A stretch of DNA of 64,000 bases from Acidimicrobiaceae bacterium (GTDB lineage: Bacteria > Actinomycetota > Acidimicrobiia > Acidimicrobiales > Aldehydirespiratoraceae): contig JAPPLH010000053.1 in assembly GCA_028819505.1 (NCBI GenBank), positions 67,563 through 131,562 of the forward strand, given 5' to 3'. The notes under the pieces are model-generated. The model worked only from the letters and a program-made list of their open reading frames with translations, ran no database searches and was not told the origin of the DNA. Made by a program: the position numbers and the translations under genes. Positions 26,441 through 34,731 of the stretch are shown one piece after another (the stretch's first letter is position 1; every line of letters starts with the position of its first letter).

Positions 26441-26716
26441 ATGGCTGGCGACATGCTGGTGATGTCCAAGTCGCAGATGGAGCAGCTCGCGGTGATCTTC
26501 GCCCGGCAGAAGGAGACGGCGGAGGGGGTGATCAGCGCCATCGGCGCCGGCATCGAAGGCACCACCTGGCAGGGGGCCCGAGCCGACCGCTTCCGGCAAC
26601 TCTGGGAGACCGAGTTCCGGCCCAACCTGCGGGCGCTCTGCGACGCGCTGGGTGAGCACTCGACGTTCATCTCCGCCGAACTCCAGGCGGGGGTCAGCGC
26701 GCTCGACACGGTCTAG
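26441..26716 (+). CDS. WXG100-family protein (ESX/type VII secretion substrate)
   Basis: A 91-residue helical-hairpin protein with the W-x-G turn at TTWQGARADRF in the middle, flanked by two amphipathic helices, the classic WXG100 layout. Such proteins are exported as dimers by type VII secretion. ATG 26441 is preferred over an ATG at 26393 because of the aagggaggg site and the normal length. The FtsK/FHA ATPase gene follows after 56 bases, so the two form a secretion pair. Only one WXG100 gene is present, suggesting a homodimer. Confidence 0.88.
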   Translation: MAGDMLVMSKSQMEQLAVIFARQKETAEGVISAIGAGIEGTTWQGARADRFRQLWETEFRPNLRALCDALGEHSTFISAELQAGVSALDTV

Positions 26717-26772
26717 CCGCCGCGACGGCGGCCGGGTTCGCCGCACAGAGCCGGCCGCGGGAACAGAAGCCG

Positions 26773-29700
26773 GTGAGGGTCCGGCACCGACGCGACGGCG
26801 TCGAGACGACCGTGGAGATCGACTCCCGTCTCGACGGCCACACGGTGGCGGACCTCGCCGCGGCGCTCCGCGGCGCAGTCGACCAGGCCGGCCGAGCCGG
26901 CGACGGGGACGGCCTGCGCATCGACGGGTGCTGGCACGGCCCCGACACGCCGCTGTCGTCGGTCCCGATCTGGGAGGGGACGCTGCTCGAGATCGCTCCC
27001 GGATGTGAGCAGCTCCCCTCCCAACCGCCACAGACGAATGGCAACCGGTCCGGCCGCCGGGCCACGCTGGTCGTGACCGGGGGCCTGCGGGCCGGCACCC
27101 GCCTGCTGCCCCCTTCGGGCGACACCTGGGTCATAGGGCGTTCGGAGGACTGCGACCTCGTGCTCGACGACCCGACGATCTCCCGCCGCCACGCCCGTTT
27201 GACGGTGAGCAGGGCCGGCAGGAGACTCGTGATCGGCGACCTCCGCTCCCGCAACGGGACGGTGGTGGCCGGCCGGGCGGTGACTGCCCCGACCCGGGTG
27301 CCGGTCCGGACCGCCATCCGCCTGGGCGCAACCTGCCTGCAGTGGAGGGCGCCGGTGACGGACCGGCCCGCGGCCGTGCGCGCCGGACTGGGCGCGGCCG
27401 CGGGGCGCATCCCGTTCAACCGGCCGCCCCGCCGCCGGCCGCCGACGTCGCCGGTCCCGTTGCGAGTGCCGGCCGAGCCGCCGGCCCGACCCGAGCCGGA
27501 GCCTCTGTCGTGGGCGGGAATCGCCCTGCCCGCGGCGGCCGGGCTCGTGCTGGCCGTCGTGTGGAGCCCGTTCATGGCGGTGTTCGCGGCCCTCGGGCCG
27601 CTCATCACGGTGGGCACCTGGCTGGAGCGGCGCCGCCGGGCCGCTCGCTCCCACGGGCAGGCCTGCGCCGACGTCGTCCGGAGGGTCGAGGGCTTCGTCG
27701 CTGCCCTGCCCGCGGCCCACGCCGCCGAGCGGCGCAGGCGCATCGCCCTCGTGCCGGACCTGGCCGAGCTGGTCCGCCGGGCCGAGACGCCGTCGCAGCG
27801 CTGCTGGGAACGCCGCCGCGGCGATCCCGACGCCATGCGGCTCGGCGTCGGCACCGCGGAGGTGCCCTACACGCCGCCGCTGGAGGTGGACGGGGGCGGA
27901 CTGGCCGCGCCGGAGGCTCTCAAGGCTCTGAACGGCATCGAGCCTCTGGCCGATGTGCCGGTGGCGGTGTCGTTGCTGCCCGGCGAGGTCGTGGGGGTGG
28001 TCGGCCCGCTGCCTGCAGCCCGGGCCGTGGCCCGCGGCCTGATCCTGCAGGCCGCGGTGCTTCACGGCCCGGCCGCCCTGGCCATCGCGGGCCTGGCCCC
28101 CGGATTCGCCGCCGAATGGTCGTGGATGGGCTGGCTTCCCCACACCATCGACGTCGGGGGCGAGCCCGGAGCGCTGGTGGCCACAGAGCCCGGTTCCACC
28201 GCCGCGGCCGCGGAGGCGGCAGCCGCGAGCGCCGGCCACCGGACACTGCTGGCCGTCATCGACGGCGCCGAGACGCTCACCGGCCGCACGGCGCCGGGCC
28301 GGACGGTGCTCGGACACGAGCAGTGCAGCGGGATCGTGATCACCAGCGATGTGTGCGACCTGCCCTCGAGTTGCACCACCATCGTGGACATCGGCCACGG
28401 CGCCGGCCGGCTGAGGCTTGTGGATCCTAGATCCTCGGCGGTGATGGGTCCGCTGGTGGCGTGGGGCGTGACGGTCGCAACCGCCACCGGCGCCGCGGCC
28501 CGCCTGGCCCGGCTGGACGACCCCGAGCTGCGGGCGGCTACAGCCAACCTCCCCGACTCGATGTCGCTGCTGGACCTCCTCGGCGGCGAGCCGACCCCCG
28601 AGACGGTGGAGAATCGGTGGGCCGCCACCCGCGGCACCGACGACCTGCGGGCGCCCATCGGAGCGACCGCGGAGGGACCCCTGGTGCTCGACCTGGTGGC
28701 CGACGGCCCCCACCTGCTCGTCGGGGGCACGACCGGCTCGGGCAAGTCCGAGCTGCTGCGGTCCATGGTGGCCGGTCTGGCCCTGTCCGCGGACCCCGAC
28801 CATCTGGCCTTCGTCCTCATCGACTACAAGGGCGGGGCCGCCTTCGACCGCTGCGCGGAGATGCCCCACGTGGCCGGCATGGTCACCGACCTCGACGACC
28901 GCCTGGCCGAGCGGGCGCTGGTGTGCCTGGAGGCAGAACTGCGCCATCGCGAGGAGCGCCTGCGAGCCGCGGGCGCCGAGGACCTGGCCGCATTCCGGGC
29001 CCGAGCCGGCCACGCGGGCGGCGATCCCCTGCCCAGGCTGGTGGTCGTCGTGGACGAGTTCGCCACGCTGGCCGCCGAGTTGCCCGAGTTCCTCCGCTCG
29101 CTGGTCGGGATCGCGCAGCGGGGCCGCAGCCTCGGCGTCCACATGGTGCTGGCCACCCAGCGGCCGGCCGGGGTGGTGACCGACGACATCAGGGCCAACA
29201 CCTCGTGCCGGATCGCCCTGCGGGTCACCGACCGCCACGACTCCAACGACGTGATCGGTTCGCCCGACGCGGCCCGCATCCCCCGCCAGAGGCCTGGCCG
29301 GGCGATGGCCCGCTTCGGGCCGGGAGAGCTCGTCGCGTTCCAGTCGGCGCTCGTGACCGGCAGCACGCCCCGATGCTCGACCGGCCTGCGGGTCGGACCG
29401 GTCGGGCCCCGGCCCAGCCCTACCCCCGGCGACCAGCGCAGCGACCTCGACTCGGTGGTGGAGGCCGTTCGAGCGGCCCACCGCAACCTCGGGGGTGCCG
29501 AGCCCCGGCCGCCCTGGCCGGCGCCCCTCCCCAGCGAGGTCGCCGCTGCCCGCCTCGCCGAGATGGCCGACCCGGGCCGGCCCGCGGCCTGGCTGGCGGA
29601 CGACCCCGCCCGCCAGCGGCAGTTCCCCGGCGGATGGCAGCCGGCCGACGGACACTTGGCCGTCATCGGAGGCCCCGGGTCGGGCAAGACCACCACCCTG

Positions 29701-30963
29701 GGCGCGGTCGCCCTCGACCTGTGCCGCACCCACGGCCCCGACGAACTGCACGTCTACGGTATCGACCTCGACGCTGGCACGTTGCCGGCGCTCGGGCGCC
29801 TTCCCCACGTCGGCGCGGTCGTCGCCCCGACGGAAGGGGACCGGCGAACCCGCCTGCTGCGCCTACTCGACGACGAGGTCGCCGCCCGGCGAGCCGGCGG
29901 CCGGTCCGGGCGCCCCGCCGGAATCGTGCTGCTGGTCGATGACCTCGCCGGGCTTGCCCGAGCCCACGACCCGGTGCGGGAGCCGGAGCCCCACGACCGG
30001 TTCGCCCGCATCTGGGGCGACGGTCCGGCGGTGGGGGTGCGGGCGGCGGTGAGCATCGGCCGGGCCGCCGACCTACCGCCGGGCCTCGCCGCCTCCGCCG
30101 GCGTGGTTCTCGTCCACGCCACCTCCGACACCAGCGACGGCCTGCGCTTCGGGCTCAAGCAGCCCACCGCCCATCTCGTCGCGGGCCGGGCCGTCAGGGT
30201 CGGCGACGGCCTGGAGGTTCATGTCGCCCGCCCCGTCCACGGCGACCTGGCTGCAGCCGCGGCGGCACTGGCGGCCGAGTCGCCGCCGGCCAGGCGCGAA
30301 CCGGTCCGGGTCGGGTCCCTGCCCCAGCACATCGGCCTGGAGGACCTGCCCGCCGGCGCGCGCGTCGAGGATCGATGCATCCGCATCCGCTTCGCCGTCC
30401 GCGACCTCGACCTCGAACCGGCCGGTCTCACCCTCCACGACGGCGAGCACGCCCTGGTGCTGGGACCTCCCCGCACCGGACGCACCAGCGCCCTGGCCGC
30501 GATGGGCGCAGCCGCCCGCACTGCCGGAGCGCACGTGGTAGTCGTGGCCGACCGGCCCGGCAGGCTGTCGACCATGCTGGGACTGGAGCCGGTGCCGTCC
30601 GGCTCGCTCGGCGGCGCCGCCGGCGCGGACGGCCGCCGCCTGCTGCTGGTGGACGATGCCGACCGGATCGGCGACGCTGCCGGGGTGCTGGCCGGACTGG
30701 CCGCGTCCACCACCGGTCGCAGCCATCTGGTGGTCTCGACGACCGCCGACCGGCTGCGCTCGTCCTACGGCGGCTGGCTCCATGAGCTGCGGTCGTGCCG
30801 CACCGGTGTGCTGTTCAGGCCCGGCCCCCTCGATGCCGACCTGCTCGGCGCGACCCTGCCCGCCCGCTTGGCCCTCGCGCCGGTGCCGGGACGATGTCTC
30901 GTCATCGCCGACGGGGCCGCCGAGGTGATGCAGGTGGCCCTTGCGGCCCAGGCCGCGGTCTGA
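26773..30963 (+). CDS. FHA domain-containing FtsK/SpoIIIE ATPase, EccC/EssC type
   Basis: A 1396-residue motor ATPase of a type VII-like secretion system. Layout: a small ubiquitin-like N-terminus (1-75), an FHA domain that binds phospho-Thr (about 98-190, with GRSEDCDLVL, ISRRHARL and SRNGT), two TM helices (about 246-283), then three FtsK-like ATPase modules. P-loops 1 and 2 are intact (GGTTGSGKSE near 652 and GGPGSGKTT near 967). The third, GPPRTGRTS near 1229, has Arg in place of the catalytic Lys and is probably inactive, as is common in this family. The FHA/EssC-like plan points to a Firmicutes-type or actinobacterial FHA variant. No EccB, EccD, EccE or mycosin gene is beside it. Confidence 0.9.
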   Translation: MRVRHRRDGVETTVEIDSRLDGHTVADLAAALRGAVDQAGRAGDGDGLRIDGCWHGPDTPLSSVPIWEGTLLEIAPGCEQLPSQPPQTNGNRSGRRATLVVTGGLRAGTRLLPPSGDTWVIGRSEDCDLVLDDPTISRRHARLTVSRAGRRLVIGDLRSRNGTVVAGRAVTAPTRVPVRTAIRLGATCLQWRAPVTDRPAAVRAGLGAAAGRIPFNRPPRRRPPTSPVPLRVPAEPPARPEPEPLSWAGIALPAAAGLVLAVVWSPFMAVFAALGPLITVGTWLERRRRAARSHGQACADVVRRVEGFVAALPAAHAAERRRRIALVPDLAELVRRAETPSQRCWERRRGDPDAMRLGVGTAEVPYTPPLEVDGGGLAAPEALKALNGIEPLADVPVAVSLLPGEVVGVVGPLPAARAVARGLILQAAVLHGPAALAIAGLAPGFAAEWSWMGWLPHTIDVGGEPGALVATEPGSTAAAAEAAAASAGHRTLLAVIDGAETLTGRTAPGRTVLGHEQCSGIVITSDVCDLPSSCTTIVDIGHGAGRLRLVDPRSSAVMGPLVAWGVTVATATGAAARLARLDDPELRAATANLPDSMSLLDLLGGEPTPETVENRWAATRGTDDLRAPIGATAEGPLVLDLVADGPHLLVGGTTGSGKSELLRSMVAGLALSADPDHLAFVLIDYKGGAAFDRCAEMPHVAGMVTDLDDRLAERALVCLEAELRHREERLRAAGAEDLAAFRARAGHAGGDPLPRLVVVVDEFATLAAELPEFLRSLVGIAQRGRSLGVHMVLATQRPAGVVTDDIRANTSCRIALRVTDRHDSNDVIGSPDAARIPRQRPGRAMARFGPGELVAFQSALVTGSTPRCSTGLRVGPVGPRPSPTPGDQRSDLDSVVEAVRAAHRNLGGAEPRPPWPAPLPSEVAAARLAEMADPGRPAAWLADDPARQRQFPGGWQPADGHLAVIGGPGSGKTTTLGAVALDLCRTHGPDELHVYGIDLDAGTLPALGRLPHVGAVVAPTEGDRRTRLLRLLDDEVAARRAGGRSGRPAGIVLLVDDLAGLARAHDPVREPEPHDRFARIWGDGPAVGVRAAVSIGRAADLPPGLAASAGVVLVHATSDTSDGLRFGLKQPTAHLVAGRAVRVGDGLEVHVARPVHGDLAAAAAALAAESPPARREPVRVGSLPQHIGLEDLPAGARVEDRCIRIRFAVRDLDLEPAGLTLHDGEHALVLGPPRTGRTSALAAMGAAARTAGAHVVVVADRPGRLSTMLGLEPVPSGSLGGAAGADGRRLLLVDDADRIGDAAGVLAGLAASTTGRSHLVVSTTADRLRSSYGGWLHELRSCRTGVLFRPGPLDADLLGATLPARLALAPVPGRCLVIADGAAEVMQVALAAQAAV

Positions 30964-31049
30964 CACCGCCGCGACGTTCCGGTCTCGCAGCTGCCCGCGC
31001 TCGTCGATAGCGTCGCGGCACCACTGGCCGAGCATTCCGGGAGTCCCCG

Positions 31050-31844
31050 TTGCCGCATCCCAACATCCACATCGAGTCCGTCGGCGCCATAACCACGGTG
31101 ACCGTCGACCGGCCCCGCCGCAAGAACGCCTGCACACCGGACATGTGGGCCGGGCTGCGGCACGGCTTCCGCGACATCGCCGAGTCCTCGACCCGAGCGG
31201 TGGTGCTCACCGGAGCGGGCGGCGACTTCTGCGCCGGTGCCGACGTGGGACCCGGAGACGACACCGAAGCGGCCGCAGACCGGCCGCCCCGGCACCGCAC
31301 CGACCACATGCGCGACATCGCCGACACGGTGATGGCCATACACGACTGCCCCCGCCCGGTGATCGCCAAGGTCGACGGGGTGGCGGTGGGCGCCGGCTTC
31401 GGCTTGGCCCTGGCCGCCGACCTGGTCTGGTGCTCGGAGCGGGCGAGGTTCTCGCTGATCTTCGCCAGGCGGGGCCTGAGCCTCGACTTCGGAACCTCGT
31501 GGCTGCTGCCCAAGCGGATCGGGCTGCACGAGGCCAAGCGCTTGGCCTTCACCGGGGACATCATCGGCGCGTCCCGGGCCGCCGAGCTCGGAATCGTCAA
31601 CGAGGTCGTCGCCGTCGGAGACCTCGACGCCGCCGTGGACGAGATGGCGGCCACGCTCGCGTCCGGCCCGCCCATCGCGCTGGCCAACTCCAAGCGCCTC
31701 CTGAACAACGCCTCCAACATCTCGCTGTTCCAGGCGCTGGAGGCCGAGGCCCTGGGCCAGGGCGTGAACTTCGCCACCCACGACACCAAGGAGGCTATGC
31801 GGGCCTTCGTGGAGAAGCGCGACCCCGCCTTCGAAGGCTGGTGA
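31050..31844 (+). CDS. enoyl-CoA hydratase/isomerase-family protein
   Basis: A 264-residue crotonase-fold protein. The CoA/oxyanion-hole segments are present (GGDFCAGADVG and GVAVGAGFGLALAADLVW). Neither of the two Glu residues of classical enoyl-CoA hydratase is conserved: they are replaced in GAGFGLA and ARRGLSLDFG. Instead an Asp in LDFGTSWLLP lies where PaaG-type isomerases keep theirs. So it is more likely an isomerase or another crotonase activity than a hydratase. It uses a TTG start, with cgggag upstream, and stands alone before the MttB homologue. Confidence 0.85.
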   Translation: MPHPNIHIESVGAITTVTVDRPRRKNACTPDMWAGLRHGFRDIAESSTRAVVLTGAGGDFCAGADVGPGDDTEAAADRPPRHRTDHMRDIADTVMAIHDCPRPVIAKVDGVAVGAGFGLALAADLVWCSERARFSLIFARRGLSLDFGTSWLLPKRIGLHEAKRLAFTGDIIGASRAAELGIVNEVVAVGDLDAAVDEMAATLASGPPIALANSKRLLNNASNISLFQALEAEALGQGVNFATHDTKEAMRAFVEKRDPAFEGW

Positions 31845-31887
31845 CTCCGGCCCGCCCATCGGCCGGGCGGAGCATCTGAATCAACCC

Positions 31888-31973
31888 TTTGCCATGCCCG
31901 CGCCGGGCATAACGGGCCTGCCCGGTGCCTAGGACGGGGTGGTGGCATTTTGCCACGCCCGCGCCGGGCATAA
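31888..31973. repeat. two copies of a palindromic element upstream of mttB-like gene
   Basis: Near-identical ~25-base units begin at 31888 and 31948, exactly 60 bases apart. Each includes a palindrome built on gcccg-cgc-cgggc followed by ataa. The second ends ten bases before the MttB-homologue ATG (31983). Two helical-phase dyads in front of a start codon look like operator sites for a repressor or activator; a terminator role for the upstream crotonase gene is also possible. Confidence 0.6.
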
Positions 31974-31982
31974 GATCCGAGC

Positions 31983-33524
31983 ATGGTCGGGGCGCCAGCA
32001 TCGGCCCGCAGGGGGCGCGGCCGGATCCGCCGGCGTGTGTCGGCGGCGGCGCCGCGGGCGGTGATCGCCGGCGTCCGCAGGGAGATCCCCCCGTACGTGC
32101 TGCTGCGCGACGAGGGGCTGGAGCTGATCGAGGCTCGCACGGACCAGCTGCTCAAGGAGGTAGGCGTCGAGTTCCGGGGCGACCGGCGCGCCCTGGAACT
32201 GTGGCGCGGCGCGGGCGCGGACGTCGACGGCACGCGGGTCCGCTTAGATCCGGGCCACGTGCGCTCGATCATCGGCTCGTCGGCGCCCCGGTCGTTCGTC
32301 CAGCACGCCCGGAACCCCGAGCGGTCCGTGCTCATCGGCGAGAACAACGTGGTATTCGCCCCGGCCTACGGGATGCCCTTCGTGCGCGACCTCGACCGGG
32401 GTCGCCGTTACGGGTCGTTGGACGACTTCGAGAACCTGATCAAGCTCACCTACTCGACGCCATGGCTGCACCACTCAGGGGGAACGGTCTGCGAGCCGGT
32501 GGACCTGCCGGTCAACAAGCGCCACCTCGACATGGTGTACGCCCATCTCCGCTGGACCGACAAGCCGTTCATGGGCTCGGTGACCGCACCGGAGCGGGCC
32601 GAGGACTCCGTCGAGATGGCCCGGATCGCCTTCGGCGCCGGCTTCGTCGACGAGCACTGCGTGGTGATGGGCAACATCAACATGAACTCGCCGCTGGTCT
32701 ACGACCAGGCCATGTCGGGTTCGCTGCGGGCCTACGCGGCGGCCAACCAGTGCCCGGTGGTGGTGCCGTTCGTGCTGGGCGGGGCGACCGCTCCGGTGAC
32801 CATGGCCGGGGCCATCACCCAGGCGCTGGCCGAGGTGATGGTCGGCGTGGCGCTGGGCCAGCTCGAGCGCCCGGGCTCGCCGGCGGTGTTCGGCAACTTC
32901 CTCACGTCGGTCGACCTGCGCTCGGGCGCGCCCACCTTCGGGACCCCCGAGCCCGCCCTCGGCTCGTTCGTCGCCGCGCAGCTAGCCCGACGGGTGGGCC
33001 TGCCCATCCGGTGCAGCGGGGGGTTCACCAGCTCGAAGGTGCCCGACGCCCAGTCCATGCAGGAGACCGTCAACTCGCTGAACACCGCAGTCCTGTGCGG
33101 GGCGAACTTCGTGCTGCAGGCGGCCGGCTGGCTCGAGGGGGCGCTGACGATCAGCTACGAGAAGCTCATGCTCGACGCCGACCATCTGGGCGCTATGCAC
33201 ACCTTCCTGCGGGGGCTGGCCCTCGACGACAACGCCTTCGCCATGGACGCCTTCGCCGAGGTCGGTCCGGGCAGCCACTTCTTCGGCGCGTCCCACACCC
33301 TCGCCAACTATGAGACCGCCTTCCACGAGAGCGAACTGGCCGATGTGCAGTCCTTCGAGAACTGGCACGACGCTGGCGAGCTGGACTCGGCGGCCCGGGC
33401 CAACCGCCGGTGGAAGCAGCTCCTCGCCGACTACGAGCCCCCACCGCTCGACGGCGCGGTCGACGAGGCCCTCCGAGACTTCATGGCTCAGCGCAAGCAG
33501 TCGATGCCCGACATCTGGGCCTGA
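31983..33524 (+). CDS. trimethylamine methyltransferase (MttB)-family protein, non-pyrrolysine
   Basis: A 513-residue TIM-barrel methyltransferase of the MttB superfamily. Family stretches include LLKEVGVEFRGD, the GGT and substrate region HHSGGTVCEPVD, and GGFTSSKVPDAQS. No in-frame stop interrupts it, so it lacks the pyrrolysine of archaeal/clostridial MttB and belongs with MtgB-like proteins that demethylate glycine betaine or other quaternary amines, passing the methyl group to a corrinoid protein. No corrinoid protein gene is seen nearby. The N-terminus is basic (RRGRGRIRRR) and may start later. Two palindromic repeats precede it. Confidence 0.88.
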   Translation: MVGAPASARRGRGRIRRRVSAAAPRAVIAGVRREIPPYVLLRDEGLELIEARTDQLLKEVGVEFRGDRRALELWRGAGADVDGTRVRLDPGHVRSIIGSSAPRSFVQHARNPERSVLIGENNVVFAPAYGMPFVRDLDRGRRYGSLDDFENLIKLTYSTPWLHHSGGTVCEPVDLPVNKRHLDMVYAHLRWTDKPFMGSVTAPERAEDSVEMARIAFGAGFVDEHCVVMGNINMNSPLVYDQAMSGSLRAYAAANQCPVVVPFVLGGATAPVTMAGAITQALAEVMVGVALGQLERPGSPAVFGNFLTSVDLRSGAPTFGTPEPALGSFVAAQLARRVGLPIRCSGGFTSSKVPDAQSMQETVNSLNTAVLCGANFVLQAAGWLEGALTISYEKLMLDADHLGAMHTFLRGLALDDNAFAMDAFAEVGPGSHFFGASHTLANYETAFHESELADVQSFENWHDAGELDSAARANRRWKQLLADYEPPPLDGAVDEALRDFMAQRKQSMPDIWA

Positions 33525-33582
33525 ATTCTGCCGGGCGCTTCATTCGGTGAGGAGCGACCCCATCAAATCTTGTTAGGCAAAC

Positions 33583-33611
33583 TTGACAAAGCTTGCAATA
33601 CAGCCTATATT
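33583..33611 (+). promoter_or_regulatory. consensus promoter of iron-importer operon, probably leaderless
   Basis: A perfect -35 ttgaca (33583-33588), a 17-base spacer and -10 tatatt (33606-33611, 5 of 6) lie directly before ATG 33619. Transcription would begin at or next to the A of the start codon, giving a leaderless mRNA; no ribosome binding site is seen. The A/T-rich sequence ttaggcaaacttga overlapping the -35 could be a metal-repressor site, but its symmetry is weak. Confidence 0.8.
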
Positions 33612-33618
33612 GGCGGCC

Positions 33619-34686
33619 ATGCGTTTCCGAACAGTCGTCTCCGCCCTAGCGCTCACCCTCGTCGCCGTTGCTTGCTCCGGCGACGAGACCCGCTCCCTCG
33701 AGGGGACAGCTGCGCAGGTCTTCGCGGGTGAGTGCTCCGCCAGCAGCGGCAGCACTGTCACCGTCTACTCCGGCCGGTCCGAGAACCTGATCGGACCGGT
33801 CCTGGAGGCGTTCTCGTGCGAGACCGGCACCGAAGTGTCGGTTCGATGGGGGAGTTCCACCGACCTGGCCCTGCTGCTGGCCGAGGAGGGCGACCGCACC
33901 GCGGCCGACGTCTTCCTGTCGCGTTCGCCCGGGCCGGTCGGATTCCTGGAGAGCCGGGGCCTGCTCGGCGCCATCGGGCCCGACGTGCTCGCGCTGTCCG
34001 CGGCGGAGAACCGTTCCTCGTCGGGCACCTGGGTGGGTTTCTCGGGCCGCAAGCGGGTGCTGGTCCACAACCTCGACGGGGTGCCCCCCGGCGACCTGCC
34101 CAGGTCGGTGTTCGACCTCACCGGCGAGCGCTACCGGGACCGGGTGGCCATTCCCGCCACCAACGGCTCCTTCCTCGACTGGTTCACCGTGTTCCGCGAC
34201 CTGCACGGCACCGACGTCGCCGCCCGGTGGCTCGACGACATGGTGGCCAACGGCGCCCGCTACTACCCGAACAACCGCTCGATCGTGGAGGCCGCCGGGC
34301 GGGGCGAGATCGACATGGGCCTGGTCAACCACTACTACCAGTACCAGGAGGCCGCGGCCGCGGGCGACCGCCACCGGGCCGCCAACCACGACTTCGCCGA
34401 CGACGACATCGGGTCGCTGCTCATCATCACCGCGGCCACCGTCACCGCGGGCAGCGAGAACCCCGAGGCGGCCAACGATCTGATCGCCTACCTGCTGTCA
34501 GAGCCCGTCCAGCGCTACCTCACCACCGAGACCCTCGAGTATCCGCTGGCCGCGGGAGTCGCCCCGGACCAGGTGCTGCCTCCGCTGAAGGCCCTGGAGA
34601 TTGGCACCGTCGACTTCGACGCCCTCGGTGGCGGCTTCGAGGAGAGCATCGCCGTCGTCGAGGCCAGCGGCATCCTCAACGAGTGA
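33619..34686 (+). CDS. iron(III) ABC transporter substrate-binding lipoprotein
   Basis: A 355-residue periplasmic-type binding protein of the FbpA/AfuA class. A signal peptide (MRFRTVVSALALTLVAVA) ends in a lipobox Cys followed by SGDE. It then shows VTVYSGRSENLIGPVLEAF, a typical FbpA start, and the iron-binding tyrosine region LVNHYYQYQEAA. It is anchored on the cell surface and delivers ferric ion to the permease encoded next. ATG 33619 fits the strong promoter and signal peptide. The stop overlaps the permease start (GTGA). Confidence 0.92.
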   Translation: MRFRTVVSALALTLVAVACSGDETRSLEGTAAQVFAGECSASSGSTVTVYSGRSENLIGPVLEAFSCETGTEVSVRWGSSTDLALLLAEEGDRTAADVFLSRSPGPVGFLESRGLLGAIGPDVLALSAAENRSSSGTWVGFSGRKRVLVHNLDGVPPGDLPRSVFDLTGERYRDRVAIPATNGSFLDWFTVFRDLHGTDVAARWLDDMVANGARYYPNNRSIVEAAGRGEIDMGLVNHYYQYQEAAAAGDRHRAANHDFADDDIGSLLIITAATVTAGSENPEAANDLIAYLLSEPVQRYLTTETLEYPLAAGVAPDQVLPPLKALEIGTVDFDALGGGFEESIAVVEASGILNE

Positions 34687-34731
34687 CAGCCGTGCTCCAG
34701 GCGAAGCGGCATCCTCGACCGGTGACAGCCG
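34666..34731 (+). repeat. 27-base direct repeat at binding protein/permease junction
   Basis: Units at 34666-34692 and 34705-34731 are 24/27 identical and 39 bases apart (13 codons). The first spans the end of the binding-protein gene and the overlapping GTGA start of the permease; the second repeats this junction inside the permease gene, creating another GTG (34722). It looks like a small tandem duplication of the coupling site. Confidence 0.75.

Noticed and set aside
26713-29808. 1031-residue minus-strand open frame opposite the FHA-FtsK gene
   Set aside because: Composition is shadow-like and the plus-strand protein has FHA and P-loop motifs throughout.
33571-33590. Metal-regulator (DtxR/IdeR-like) box at the iron importer promoter
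   Set aside because: ttaggcaaacttga has only partial symmetry (3 of 7 pairs), so it is mentioned with the promoter but not called as a site.
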